DNA of 64,000 nt, from assembly GCF_014268595.2 (NCBI RefSeq), contig NZ_CP077091.1:580501-644500 (forward strand), read 5' to 3'. Shown here piece after piece: positions 43,679-52,630 of the stretch (positions are counted from its first letter, which is position 1; every line of letters starts with the position of its first letter). Source of the stretch: Pseudomonas hamedanensis (GTDB lineage: Bacteria > Pseudomonadota > Gammaproteobacteria > Pseudomonadales > Pseudomonadaceae). A program made the translations under genes and the position numbers. The notes beneath the pieces were generated by a model. That model was not told where the DNA came from. It made no database searches and was given only the letters and a program-made list of their open reading frames with translations.

Positions 43679-44812
43679 ATGCCCGATTTCGCTCAACTGC
43701 TGCAACAAGGCGGGGCTAACGCCTGGCTGTATTTCCCCAGCGCTATCTTGCTGGGTGCTTTGCATGGCCTGGAACCGGGACATTCGAAAACCATGATGGC
43801 GGCGTTCATCGTGGCCATCCGTGGCTCGGTCAAACAGGCTATTTTGTTGGGGCTGGCCGCGACACTGTCGCACACTGCGGTGGTCTGGTTGGTCGCCATT
43901 GGCGGCATGTACCTGGGCCAAGGGCTGGATGCGCAAACCACCGAGCCTTACTTCCAGCTCGCGTCTGCCGCCTTGATCATCATGATTGCACTGTGGATGC
44001 TGTGGCGGACCTGGCGCGGTGAGCAGATGTTCAAGTTCGAGCAGGGTGATCACCACCACGGTGAGCATGATCATGGTCATCACGAAGAGACTCACCGGAT
44101 CGATACAGGCCACGGCCGTGTTGAACTGTCGATCTTCGAAGAAGGCATGCCACCGCACTGGCGCATGAAAACGTTGAGCGGGCACGCCTGGGCAGCCTCG
44201 GATGTGCACGTAATCACGACGCGGCCGGACGGTAGCAGTCAATCGTTCGCTTTTGTCGAGCGAGAGGGTTTTCTACAGTCGACGCTCGATATTCCGGAGC
44301 CGCATGAGTTCAGCGCTCGGTTGAGTCTTGGACATGCCGGGCATTCCCATGATTACGACCTGACGTTCCAGGAGCATGATCACGGGCATGCACATTCCGA
44401 ACTGGAAGGTCTGGAGCTGTCGAGTGATGGCTATCAGGATGCGCACGAGCGTGCTCATGCCAACGATATCCGTAAACGGTTTACCAACCGCGAAGTCACC
44501 ACAGGCCAGATCGTCATGTTCGGGCTGACGGGCGGCCTGATTCCTTGTCCGGCGGCCATCACCGTTCTGTTGCTGTGTCTGCAGGTCAAAGAGGTCGCGC
44601 TCGGCGGCATGCTCGTCTTGTGTTTCAGCATCGGCCTGGCGCTTACTTTGGTCACTGTCGGCGCTGCCGCCGCCATTGGTGCCAAACAGGCTTCCAGTCG
44701 CTGGCCTTGGCTGGGCACCATGGCGCGCCGCGCTCCGTACCTGTCCAGCGTGCTGATTATTGGCGTTGGGCTGTATGTCGGCTTTCATGGCTGGGTCGGC
44801 CTGAATGCATAG
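43679..44812 (+). CDS. rcnA: Nickel/cobalt efflux transporter, RcnA type
   Basis: This 377-residue membrane protein has about six helices and the NicO/RcnA blocks GALHGLEPGHSKTMMAAF and TGGLIPCPAAITVLLLCL. It has two His-rich cytoplasmic loops (HHHGEHDHGHHEETH and HDHGHAH). It exports Ni2+ and Co2+. It is the second gene of an operon with the RcnR-like repressor and is followed by a terminator. Confidence 0.9.
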   Translation: MPDFAQLLQQGGANAWLYFPSAILLGALHGLEPGHSKTMMAAFIVAIRGSVKQAILLGLAATLSHTAVVWLVAIGGMYLGQGLDAQTTEPYFQLASAALIIMIALWMLWRTWRGEQMFKFEQGDHHHGEHDHGHHEETHRIDTGHGRVELSIFEEGMPPHWRMKTLSGHAWAASDVHVITTRPDGSSQSFAFVEREGFLQSTLDIPEPHEFSARLSLGHAGHSHDYDLTFQEHDHGHAHSELEGLELSSDGYQDAHERAHANDIRKRFTNREVTTGQIVMFGLTGGLIPCPAAITVLLLCLQVKEVALGGMLVLCFSIGLALTLVTVGAAAAIGAKQASSRWPWLGTMARRAPYLSSVLIIGVGLYVGFHGWVGLNA

Positions 44813-44854
44813 CCAGGATTTCAGAACCAACGACTACCACTGCCACTAAACGGC

Positions 44855-44881
44855 AAAAGCCCAGCGTCAGGCTGGGCTTTT
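44855..44881 (+). terminator. Terminator after RcnA
   Basis: AAAAGCCCAGC and GCTGGGCTTTT form a perfect 11-bp stem with a 5-base loop. It also fits the minus strand. Confidence 0.85.
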
Positions 44882-44973
44882 GTGCGAGCGGGTCCCTTTA
44901 GTCTTAAGGGATCCAGTGCAGTGTTCCGACGGGTCGGATGCCCGACGGAGGTTCTTTAATCTGCGCGTCAAAG

Positions 44974-46332
44974 CTAGCGCAGCAGATGCACTGCCAAACC
45001 GGCAAGCGCGCAGGCAAACAGCACTTGAATGACGCCGCGCTTGAAGCGGAACAAAGCTATCGCCGCTGCAATGGCAATCAGTGCAGAGGGCCAGTCGAGG
45101 TTACCGCTAAAGCCTGTCGGCCAAAGCACGTGATAGCCGAAGAAGCACGCCAGATTGAGAATCACCCCAACGACAGCGGCTGTGATCGCGGTAAGCGGTG
45201 CGGTGAACTTGAGTTCATTGTGAGTTGACTCCACCAGCGGGCCGCCTGCCAGGATGAACAGAAACGAAGGCAAGAAGGTGAACCACGTCACGAGGGCCGC
45301 AGCCACAGCGCCCGCAAGAAATACGTGATCGGCGCCGAACACTTGCAAGACATACGCACCGACGAAACCAACGAAAGCCACCACCATGATCAGCGGCCCG
45401 GGCGTGGTTTCACCCAGTGCAAGCCCGTCGATCATCTGCGTAGGAGTGAGCCAGCCATAGTGACCGACGGCGCCTTGGTAGACATAGGGCAGCACGGCGT
45501 AAGCCCCGCCGAAAGTCAGCAGTGCCGCCTTGGTGAAGAACCAGCTCATCTGGGTCAAGGTGCCTTCCCAGCCAAAGAGTGCGGTCAGAACGCCCATCGG
45601 CAACGCCCACAACACAGCGCCGATCACGGCCAGTGATGCCAGTCTCAACCCGCTGAAGCGGGCATGTTCCGGGGTGGGGGTGTCGTCATCGATCAAAGCG
45701 GGGCCGAAGGATTTTTTGGAGGCGCCATGGCCCCCGGCCGTGAATTTTTCAGGCGCCAGCCGCCCGCCGACATAGCCAATCAGCGCGGCCCCCAAAACAA
45801 TCAGAGGGAACGGGACATTGAAGGCAAATATCGCCGTAAATGAGGCCGCCGCTATCGCCCACAGCCAATTGTTTTTTAGTGCCCGAGAGCCGATCCTGTG
45901 CGCGGCCTGCACAACAATGGCCGTTACGGCAGGCTTGATGCCATAAAACAGCCCGGCCACCACAGGCACGTCGCCGAACGCGATGTACATCCACGAAAGC
46001 GCGATCAAGATGAACAAGGATGGCAGCACAAACAGCGCTCCGGCGATCACGCCTCCCCAAGTTCGATGCATCAGCCAACCAATGTAAGTCGCCAGCTGCT
46101 GAGCCTCAGGTCCGGGCAACAGCATGCAGTAATTCAGCGCATGCAAAAATCGGCGCTCCGAAATCCAGCGCCGCCGCTCAACCAGCTCCTGGTGCATGAT
46201 CGAGATCTGGCCCGCTGGCCCGCCAAAACTGATAAAGCCGAGCTTCAACCAGAACCAGAATGCCTCCCGCAGGCTGATCTGCTCAGGCCTCGACATATCT
46301 GCTTCCGCCGCCGGTGGCGAGACCTTATCCAT
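44974..46332 (-). CDS. chrA: Chromate transporter ChrA
   Basis: This 452-residue membrane protein has two CHR domains, with the blocks FISFGGPAGQISIMHQELVE and TFGGAYAVLPYVYQGAVG, and the GLALGETTPGPLIMV segment. It exports chromate. Its ATG at 46332 overlaps the chrB stop, so the two are coupled. Confidence 0.92.
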   Translation of the reverse strand: MDKVSPPAAEADMSRPEQISLREAFWFWLKLGFISFGGPAGQISIMHQELVERRRWISERRFLHALNYCMLLPGPEAQQLATYIGWLMHRTWGGVIAGALFVLPSLFILIALSWMYIAFGDVPVVAGLFYGIKPAVTAIVVQAAHRIGSRALKNNWLWAIAAASFTAIFAFNVPFPLIVLGAALIGYVGGRLAPEKFTAGGHGASKKSFGPALIDDDTPTPEHARFSGLRLASLAVIGAVLWALPMGVLTALFGWEGTLTQMSWFFTKAALLTFGGAYAVLPYVYQGAVGHYGWLTPTQMIDGLALGETTPGPLIMVVAFVGFVGAYVLQVFGADHVFLAGAVAAALVTWFTFLPSFLFILAGGPLVESTHNELKFTAPLTAITAAVVGVILNLACFFGYHVLWPTGFSGNLDWPSALIAIAAAIALFRFKRGVIQVLFACALAGLAVHLLR

Positions 46333-47269
46333 TGTGTTGCTCCTCTTTCGCAAACCCGGCGAGCAGCCCGTCGAAGAGGGCGCTCGCGGCAGCCAGTAGT
46401 TGATCGTCGTCGGTAATGGTTTCTCGCAGCCCGGACAGCACCCGTTCGACACCGGCAGCTTCCAGCGGCTGAATACCCCCGACATCAAGGTAATGCACCA
46501 ATGCGGCAATTCGGCTTAAGCCTGGTTGTTGAAGTGCAAAACTGGCTTGAAGGGTTTCGAAGGTGACACGGTTACCGACATGACTGAAGGCCGCATCATC
46601 GAAGTCAAAACCCAGCGCATCGACCGGACACTCCTGTGGCGTGTTCAGCCAGAGGATCCGCGCGTGGGCATCGATAAAGCGCTGAATTAACCAGGCACAG
46701 GCCAACCGGTCGACCCAAGGACGTTTACGGGTTGCCCAGATACGACCTTGATAGTCGGCGAGATCAAGTGCGGTTATTGGCTGGTCGCTGCTGTGTGGCT
46801 CATCCGGCGACAGGGCTCTACTGAGCGCCGTCTCCAGCGCCTGCAATGCCGAGTCAATCTGCTGCCTGGGCTTGCCTGGGAAGTAATCGATGCTGACCAG
46901 TTGATCGTAGGCTTTGCGCAGCTTGCGAATGTGTTTGCTGGTTGCCAGCGCATTTTCAGCATTCAGTTGTCCGCGGCATTCTTCGATCTGCGCACTGAGC
47001 TTTGCGTAGTCATCGCTGCGGTCGAATAACTTGACGAAGCGTTCACCGGCGGGGTCGACGACCGGCAGAATGTGAGCCGTGCCATTGATGGCGAGGATAT
47101 CGCGCTCGACTGACGTCAGGGCTTCACGGCAGGGACCAGTGTCTGGCAATAGATACGCGCCATCTCGCAGCACCGCGGCCCCGGAAGCTTTCAATGCGCG
47201 CCAGGCTCGCATGCGTTCGGTGGCATTGGCGGTGGGTAAGCCGAGGATCAGAGCTAGCCAATTATTCAT
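46325..47269 (-). CDS. chrB: Chromate resistance regulator ChrB
   Basis: This 314-residue protein has the ChrB N-terminal domain (MNNWLALILGLPTANATERMRAWRAL, YLLPDTGPCREAL) and C-terminal ChrB block (WATRKRPWVDRLACAWLIQRFIDAHARILWL, GFDFDDAAFSHVGNRVTFETL). ChrB is a chromate-responsive regulator of chrA. It is the first gene of the operon. Confidence 0.92.
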   Translation of the reverse strand: MNNWLALILGLPTANATERMRAWRALKASGAAVLRDGAYLLPDTGPCREALTSVERDILAINGTAHILPVVDPAGERFVKLFDRSDDYAKLSAQIEECRGQLNAENALATSKHIRKLRKAYDQLVSIDYFPGKPRQQIDSALQALETALSRALSPDEPHSSDQPITALDLADYQGRIWATRKRPWVDRLACAWLIQRFIDAHARILWLNTPQECPVDALGFDFDDAAFSHVGNRVTFETLQASFALQQPGLSRIAALVHYLDVGGIQPLEAAGVERVLSGLRETITDDDQLLAAASALFDGLLAGFAKEEQHNG

Positions 47270-47289
47270 GTAGAGACAGATAAATTATT

Positions 47290-47310
47290 TGTAGTGCGAA
47301 TTACATTACA
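47290..47310. promoter_or_regulatory. TGTARTG-N7-CATTACA inverted repeat before chrB
   Basis: TGTAGTG (47290-47296) and CATTACA (47304-47310) pair with one mismatch, 21 bp upstream of the chrB start. It is a candidate ChrB site. Confidence 0.5.
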
Positions 47311-47444
47311 TTGTGGTTCGTCGATTGGGAAGGTCGCGCCTCGAAACAGATTTTGAACTTTGCGTTACACGCCATTTCCATTGTTTGAAGTGACAACCTC
47401 CCAGCTCCGCCCCCCGAAGCTGACGACTACACCTGAATCAAGGA

Positions 47445-48767
47445 ATGACCGTGGCTGCTTCCACCCATAAAACCGCTCTGCGCCGGGCAATCACCTTCCC
47501 GATGCTGTTTCTGTTTATTCTTGGCGATGTTCTGGGCGCGGGCGTGTACGCACTTGCCGGAACGATTGCCGGGGAGGTGGGAGGCGCCATATGGGTGCCG
47601 CTGCTGATTGCACTTGTTTTCGCCATGTTGACGGCGGGCTCCTACGCAGAGCTGGTGACCAAATATCCCCACGCCGGCGCTGCTTCGGTCTTCGCTGAAA
47701 AGGCTTTCAGGTCACCGCTCATTTCTTTCCTCGTCGGTTTTTGCATGCTGTCTGCTGCGGTCACCAGTGCGGCGGGTTTATCGCTTGCGTTTGCCGGTGA
47801 TTACCTCAACGCCTTCGTTGACGTATCGCCGCAGATCGCAGCGCTGGTTTTCCTTTTGGCTATTGGCCTGCTCAACGCGCGAGGCATCAAGGAGTCGCTC
47901 GGGGCGAACCTGGTGATGACCGTGATTGAACTGTCAGGGTTGATTCTGGTTATCGTGGCCGCTGTCTGGTATTTCCGCACAGGCGAGGCGGATCTGGGAC
48001 GAACACTCACGTTCAAGCCTGGCGTGAGCCCGATGCTGGCCGTGCTGGGTGCGGCTTTGCTTGCCTTCTATTCCTTCGTAGGCTTTGAAACTTCTGCAAA
48101 TCTGGCAGAGGAAATCAAAGACGTTCGCAAGGTGTACCCTCGTGCCTTGTTCGCGGCTCTGCTGACCGCTGGCGTGGTTTACATGGCTGTGGGCGTGGCA
48201 GCCTCTTCGGTGTTGTCTACCGAAAAACTGGTGTCCACGTCAGCTCCTTTGCTCGAAGTTGTCCGAGCATCGACGCTCGAAATCCCGCCAGCGCTGTTCT
48301 CCTTCATTGCCCTGATAGCTGTCGCCAACGGTGCGCTGTTAACCATGATCATGGCCAGTCGATTGACTTACGGGATGGCGAACCTGGGGCTGTTGCCAGG
48401 CGGTTTGGGCGCGGTTCTGCCTAAACGAAAAACCCCATGGGCTGCAATCGTCGCAACCACCGTGGTGGCTATTGCCCTGACGCTTACAGGTACCTTGGCA
48501 ACGCTGGCGCAAACCGTAGTGTTGCTGTTGCTGTTCGTTTTTCTGAGTACCAATGTGGCGGTGCTCGTCCTTCGCCGCGACAGGGTTGAGGAGGATCATT
48601 TTCGCGTTCCGACCTTTGTTCCAGTGCTCGCGATCGTGTCGTGTCTGGTGTTGCTCAGTCAGCAGGGTTGGGAGACCTGGTTGCGGGCAGGGGCGCTGAT
48701 CGTCGTGGGGATGTTGCTGCACGGCTGCTCTCGTATCAGTTTGTCTGCGATTGGTAAGGCTGGCTAA
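47445..48767 (+). CDS. APC-family amino acid permease
   Basis: This 440-residue protein has about twelve membrane helices and the APC block FILGDVLGAGVYALAG, then FYSFVGFETSANLAEEIKDVRKVYPRAL. It should import an amino acid or amine; the substrate is unknown. A GTG at 47451 has a better spaced AAGGA than the ATG at 47445, so it could be the true start. Confidence 0.88.
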   Translation: MTVAASTHKTALRRAITFPMLFLFILGDVLGAGVYALAGTIAGEVGGAIWVPLLIALVFAMLTAGSYAELVTKYPHAGAASVFAEKAFRSPLISFLVGFCMLSAAVTSAAGLSLAFAGDYLNAFVDVSPQIAALVFLLAIGLLNARGIKESLGANLVMTVIELSGLILVIVAAVWYFRTGEADLGRTLTFKPGVSPMLAVLGAALLAFYSFVGFETSANLAEEIKDVRKVYPRALFAALLTAGVVYMAVGVAASSVLSTEKLVSTSAPLLEVVRASTLEIPPALFSFIALIAVANGALLTMIMASRLTYGMANLGLLPGGLGAVLPKRKTPWAAIVATTVVAIALTLTGTLATLAQTVVLLLLFVFLSTNVAVLVLRRDRVEEDHFRVPTFVPVLAIVSCLVLLSQQGWETWLRAGALIVVGMLLHGCSRISLSAIGKAG

Positions 48768-48810
48768 TGCAAGCGTTCTTGGTGGGGGATTGGTGTTGTT
48801 TGGGCGGGCG

Positions 48811-48842
48811 TCATCGCGAGCAGGCTCACTCCTACAGTTGGT
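48811..48842. repeat. Single REP sequence
   Basis: ATCGCGAGCAGGCTCACTCC with flanks is a lone degenerate REP copy between the permease and the TetR gene. Confidence 0.7.
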
Positions 48843-48900
48843 GATATTCAAAATGAGTCCACACGTTGTCAGTCTGCGGTCGGGTGAGTAAGCTGCCCAG

Positions 48901-49527
48901 ATGAATCAGACCTCCGCTTCCTCATCCTTTCCCGGCCCGCGTGGCCCCGTCGATCACGACATTCGTGATCAGATTGTCGCGGCGGCCAACGAGCATTTCA
49001 GCCAGTACGGCTACGCCAAAACCACGGTTTCCGACCTGGCCAAGGCCATCGGTTTTTCCAAGGCGTACATCTACAAATTCTTCGATTCCAAACAGGCGAT
49101 CGGCGAAGCCATCTGCGCGAACTGTCTGGCGCAAATCGTCGCGGCGGTCGAGCAGGCGATCAACGAGGAAAACCTGACGCCCACCGAGCGTTTCCGCCGA
49201 CTGGTGAAGACCGTGATCGCCACGGGTGTTGACCTGTTTTTCAACGACCGCAAGCTCTACGACATCGCGGCGTTTGCCGCCGGCGAGAATTGGCCCAGCG
49301 CTCAACGTTACGATGCCCAGATCAAGCGCTTCATTACTGAGATCCTGCGGGAAGGGCGTGAGGCTGGTGAGTTCGAGCGCAAGACGCCGCTGGACGAAAC
49401 CGTTGAGTCGATCCACCTGGCGCTGCGCCCCTTCGTCAACCCGCTGCTGCTGCAACACAACCTGGACTTCATCGAGGTGGCACCGACGCTGACCTCAAAT
49501 CTCATCTTGCGCAGCTTGATGCCTTGA
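48901..49527 (+). CDS. TetR-family regulator of the FadL/RND region
   Basis: This 208-residue protein has a TetR HTH (about 25-70, HFSQYGYAKTTVSDLAKAIGFSKAYIYKFFDSKQAIG) and a helical ligand domain. It lies ahead of the FadL-type porin. A 24-bp near-identical site precedes the porin (49620-49643) and the RND adaptor (52562-52585), which suggests this TetR controls both. Confidence 0.88.
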   Translation: MNQTSASSSFPGPRGPVDHDIRDQIVAAANEHFSQYGYAKTTVSDLAKAIGFSKAYIYKFFDSKQAIGEAICANCLAQIVAAVEQAINEENLTPTERFRRLVKTVIATGVDLFFNDRKLYDIAAFAAGENWPSAQRYDAQIKRFITEILREGREAGEFERKTPLDETVESIHLALRPFVNPLLLQHNLDFIEVAPTLTSNLILRSLMP

Positions 49528-49619
49528 TCCTCCGCTGATCCGGATCCCGGATCAGCCGTCCCCCGCCATTTTCTGTTCTCGACGCACCCGCACCGTGGAA
49601 GCATTCGACTGCACGTAAT

Positions 49620-49643
49620 GTGACTGTTGACTGAGATGGTCAC
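49620..49643. promoter_or_regulatory. 24-bp site (GTGACTGTTGAC..ATGGTCAC) before FadL-type porin
   Basis: It begins GTGACTGTTGAC and ends ATGGTCAC, with outer dyad GTGAC/GTCAC. It agrees at 20 of 24 positions with the site at 52562-52585. It is about 66 bp before the porin start. Confidence 0.65.
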
Positions 49644-49708
49644 TCGGATAACATGAGCCGCTGCAGTGCTCGATGTTCCCTTTCAGAGACACCCATAGAG
49701 TCCACACA

Positions 49709-50980
49709 ATGAAAAAAACAATGCTCAAGCGCCCCGTTGGGCTGGCTGTCGTGCTTGCTTCGTCGAATGTCCTGGCGGGCGGTTTTGCACTCAATGAGCA
49801 AAGCGTCAGCGGGATGGGATCAGGTTTTGCCGGTCGGTCTTCTTCGGCCGAAGACGCCAGTACCGTTTTCGGCAACCCGGCGGGCATGGCACGGCTTAAA
49901 ACAGAGCAGGTGAGCGTGGGGCAGGCCACGCTGTTCGCGAAGTCCGACATCAGCCACACCCGCAGTACGTTCGGCGGGAAAGAAGACGGTGACATGGTGC
50001 CGACGACCACCGTACCGATGGGCTATTACGTCAAACCCATCGATGAGCATTGGGCCTTCGGTGTCGGCTTTTATGTGCCGTTTGGTTTGATCACTGACTA
50101 CGGCAGCGGTTTCGCCGGCCGTTACTACGCCAATAAAAGCGAAGTCACCACGCTGACGTTCCAGCCGACCATCAGCTATGCCTTCAACGATAAAGTGTCG
50201 ATCGGCTTCGGCCCGACCATCAACCGCATCAGCGGTGAGCTGTCGGGGATGGTCGCCAATCCGCTGAGTCCGGGGCGCAATGACGGCAAAGTCAAAAGTA
50301 CCGGGGACGACACTGCGCTGGGCTTTAACGCCGGGATCATGCTGCAGGCCACCGAGCAGACGCGTTTGGGCCTGACCTATCACTCCAAGGTCAGTTACCA
50401 CCTCGATGCGAAAACCAAACTCACCGATGGCATCTTCAACGTGCTGGGCGTCAGTGGCCGCAGCTATGATGCATCGCTGGACGTGGACACGCCTGAGTCG
50501 GTGGACTTCTCGGTCACCCATCAACTGAACAACGACTGGACGCTGTATGCCGGCAGTACCTGGACGCGCTGGAGTCGCTTCAAAGAGCTGACGATTGAAA
50601 ACAGCGGCTTGCCGCCATTGCTCAGCGGCCAATTGGGCACGATCAGCGAAGAGCAGAACTGGCATGACACCTGGGCTCACGCCATCGGCGCGGCGTATCA
50701 ATTGAACAACCAATGGGTCCTGCGTGCCGGGTTCTCGGTTGATCAATCGCCTGCCAACAACAGCAATCGTGGGCCGCGTATTCCCACCGGCGATCGCAAG
50801 GTGTTCAGCCTGGGCGCCGGCTGGACGCCTGCGCAGAACGTCACCCTCGACGTCGCGTATTCCTATCTCTGGGAGGAGAGCGTCGACATCAACCACACCT
50901 CGGCAGGTAAAGGTTCGTACAGCGCCCAATACAAAAACAGCGCCAGCGGACTCGGCACCTCTGTCAGTTACCGCTTTTGA
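49709..50980 (+). CDS. FadL-family outer membrane porin
   Basis: This 423-residue protein has a signal peptide (about 1-23, ending NVLAGG) and the FadL start GFALNEQSVSGMGSGFAGRSSSAEDASTVFGNPAGM. A C-terminal aromatic residue (SVSYRF) is typical of barrel proteins. It should pass hydrophobic compounds such as fatty acids or aromatics. It may share a TetR control with the RND pump. Confidence 0.92.
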   Translation: MKKTMLKRPVGLAVVLASSNVLAGGFALNEQSVSGMGSGFAGRSSSAEDASTVFGNPAGMARLKTEQVSVGQATLFAKSDISHTRSTFGGKEDGDMVPTTTVPMGYYVKPIDEHWAFGVGFYVPFGLITDYGSGFAGRYYANKSEVTTLTFQPTISYAFNDKVSIGFGPTINRISGELSGMVANPLSPGRNDGKVKSTGDDTALGFNAGIMLQATEQTRLGLTYHSKVSYHLDAKTKLTDGIFNVLGVSGRSYDASLDVDTPESVDFSVTHQLNNDWTLYAGSTWTRWSRFKELTIENSGLPPLLSGQLGTISEEQNWHDTWAHAIGAAYQLNNQWVLRAGFSVDQSPANNSNRGPRIPTGDRKVFSLGAGWTPAQNVTLDVAYSYLWEESVDINHTSAGKGSYSAQYKNSASGLGTSVSYRF

Positions 50981-50988
50981 TTCAGCGT

Positions 50989-51020
50989 TAAAAAGCGGGC
51001 CGGGTGATTTCCGGCCCGCT
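50989..51020. terminator. Bidirectional terminator between porin and outer-membrane factor
   Basis: AGCGGGCCGG (50994-51003) and CCGGCCCGCT (51011-51020) form a 10-bp stem. The A-run at 50990-50994 gives a U-run for the minus-strand transcript. Confidence 0.85.
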
Positions 51021-51045
51021 CACGCTCTCCAGTCGTCGCAGCGAC

Positions 51046-52503
51046 TTACCGCGCCGCTACAGACTGCGCCTCGTCGGGTTGCCAGCCACCCCCGAGCGAC
51101 TTGAATAACGCCACCGCCGCGCGGCTCGTTTCGGTTTGCGCTTGCGCTCTGGCATCCGAGGTTTGCAGCAACGTCTGATCCGCGCGCAGTACATCAATCA
51201 AGCTGGCCGAGCCTTTCTCATAGGCGCTGAACGCTGACTGCCGAGCCTGTGTCAGCGCCACTTCACCGTTGCCAAGCGTGATGGCCTGGGCTTGCCGATT
51301 GACCTGTGCGGACAACGCGTTTTCCACGTCTTCCGTTGCGCGCAATACGGACTGGCGGTACGCGGCCAGGGCTTCGGCTTCCTGACCTTTGGCCTGATCG
51401 ATCTGCGCGTTGATCCGCGCAAAATCGAAGAGCCGCCAGCGTAAGCCGAAAACACCCGCCGCCTGGCTGGCGCCATTGGAAAACAGGTTGCCGCTGGAGA
51501 CGGAAGTCGCGCTGCCGACCAAGGCACCGAGCGAAAATTTCGGGTAGTACTCGGCGACGGCTGAGCCGATGCGCGCATTGGAGGCCGCCAGTCGGCGCTC
51601 GGCGACGATCAGGTCCGGCCGGCGCCGCAGTAAGTCGGCCGGCGTTCCCAGCGCTTGCAATTGCGGCGCAACCGGAATGCTTCCCGCGCCTGCCAGTTGT
51701 GTTCGATGGGTGCCGGGCGGCGTGCCGAGCAGCACATCCATTGCATTCATGGCCGCATCCACACCGGTTTGCAGCACCGGCACAGTCGCCTCGACCTGAG
51801 ACAGTTCACCTTCAATCTGCCGAACCTGATAGCTCGCCGCCAGGCCCTTGCTGTAAAGCAACTGGACCTTTTCCAGCAGTGCGCGCTGGGTTTTGACTTG
51901 TTGGTTGGCAATCTCCAATCGTGTCTGTAATCCGCGAAGGGTGACGTAGATATCCGCGGTTTGCGCGGCGATCGCCAAGCGTGTGGCGGTGAATCCCGCT
52001 GCGGATGCCTGGTACTCGGCCAGGGCCGCCTCGCGCTCTCGGCGCAATCCGCCAAATACGTCCAGCTCCCAGCCGGCCTCAAGATTGGCCTCGTAGGTAT
52101 TGCCGTATCGGTCGTAGCCGGGTGTTGAATTCAACACTTGGCCCAGTGGCGTTTCGACGGATTGGTAGGCGCGCGCCGCCTGTCCGCTGACAGCCGCCGA
52201 GGGCAGTAGCGCGGCATTGGCAGTGCCCAGTCCGGCGCGAGCCTGGGTGACTCGCGCCGAAGCCTGCGCCAGGTCGAGATTCTGCGCCAGGGCCTGGGTG
52301 ATGAAGTGGGTCAACACCGGGTCATTGAAGCTTTCCCACCAAGCGACAAGGCTGCTCGGCGTGGCTTCAGACCCCGCCATGGACGACTGCCGCTGGAAGT
52401 AATCCGGCAGCGGGGCGGGCGGGCGCTGGTAGTCCGGGCCAACCGTGCAGCCCGCCATCAAGCCGACGCTGAGCAAAAGGGTGATGGGGCGGAGGAGGTG
52501 CAT
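51046..52503 (-). CDS. Outer membrane efflux lipoprotein, OprM/NodT type
   Basis: This 485-residue protein has a lipobox LMAGC (near residue 19) and the CTVGPDYQRP start of the OprM family, with two outer-membrane-factor repeats (about 60-255 and 275-470). It forms a trimeric tunnel to the outside. It is divergent from the adaptor and pump genes, a split tripartite system. Confidence 0.92.
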   Translation of the reverse strand: MHLLRPITLLLSVGLMAGCTVGPDYQRPPAPLPDYFQRQSSMAGSEATPSSLVAWWESFNDPVLTHFITQALAQNLDLAQASARVTQARAGLGTANAALLPSAAVSGQAARAYQSVETPLGQVLNSTPGYDRYGNTYEANLEAGWELDVFGGLRREREAALAEYQASAAGFTATRLAIAAQTADIYVTLRGLQTRLEIANQQVKTQRALLEKVQLLYSKGLAASYQVRQIEGELSQVEATVPVLQTGVDAAMNAMDVLLGTPPGTHRTQLAGAGSIPVAPQLQALGTPADLLRRRPDLIVAERRLAASNARIGSAVAEYYPKFSLGALVGSATSVSSGNLFSNGASQAAGVFGLRWRLFDFARINAQIDQAKGQEAEALAAYRQSVLRATEDVENALSAQVNRQAQAITLGNGEVALTQARQSAFSAYEKGSASLIDVLRADQTLLQTSDARAQAQTETSRAAVALFKSLGGGWQPDEAQSVAAR

Positions 52504-52561
52504 GGAGATTCCTGTGTAGGTTACGTGACTCTCAAGCGAGGGATGGAAAATTACGCTGTTG

Positions 52562-52585
52562 GTGACTGTTGACGATAATGGTCAC
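52562..52585. promoter_or_regulatory. 24-bp site (GTGACTGTTGAC..ATGGTCAC) before the RND adaptor
   Basis: It has the same start and end halves as the site at 49620-49643. It is in the divergent region between the outer-membrane factor (52503) and the adaptor (52631), 46 bp from the adaptor start. Confidence 0.65.
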
Positions 52586-52630
52586 AGGATTGAGAATATG
52601 ATGATCATCCTATTTTAGTAAAGGAAATCC

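Noticed and set aside
49820..50929. 369-codon open frame on the minus strand
   Set aside because: It is antisense to the FadL-type porin, whose motifs are clear.
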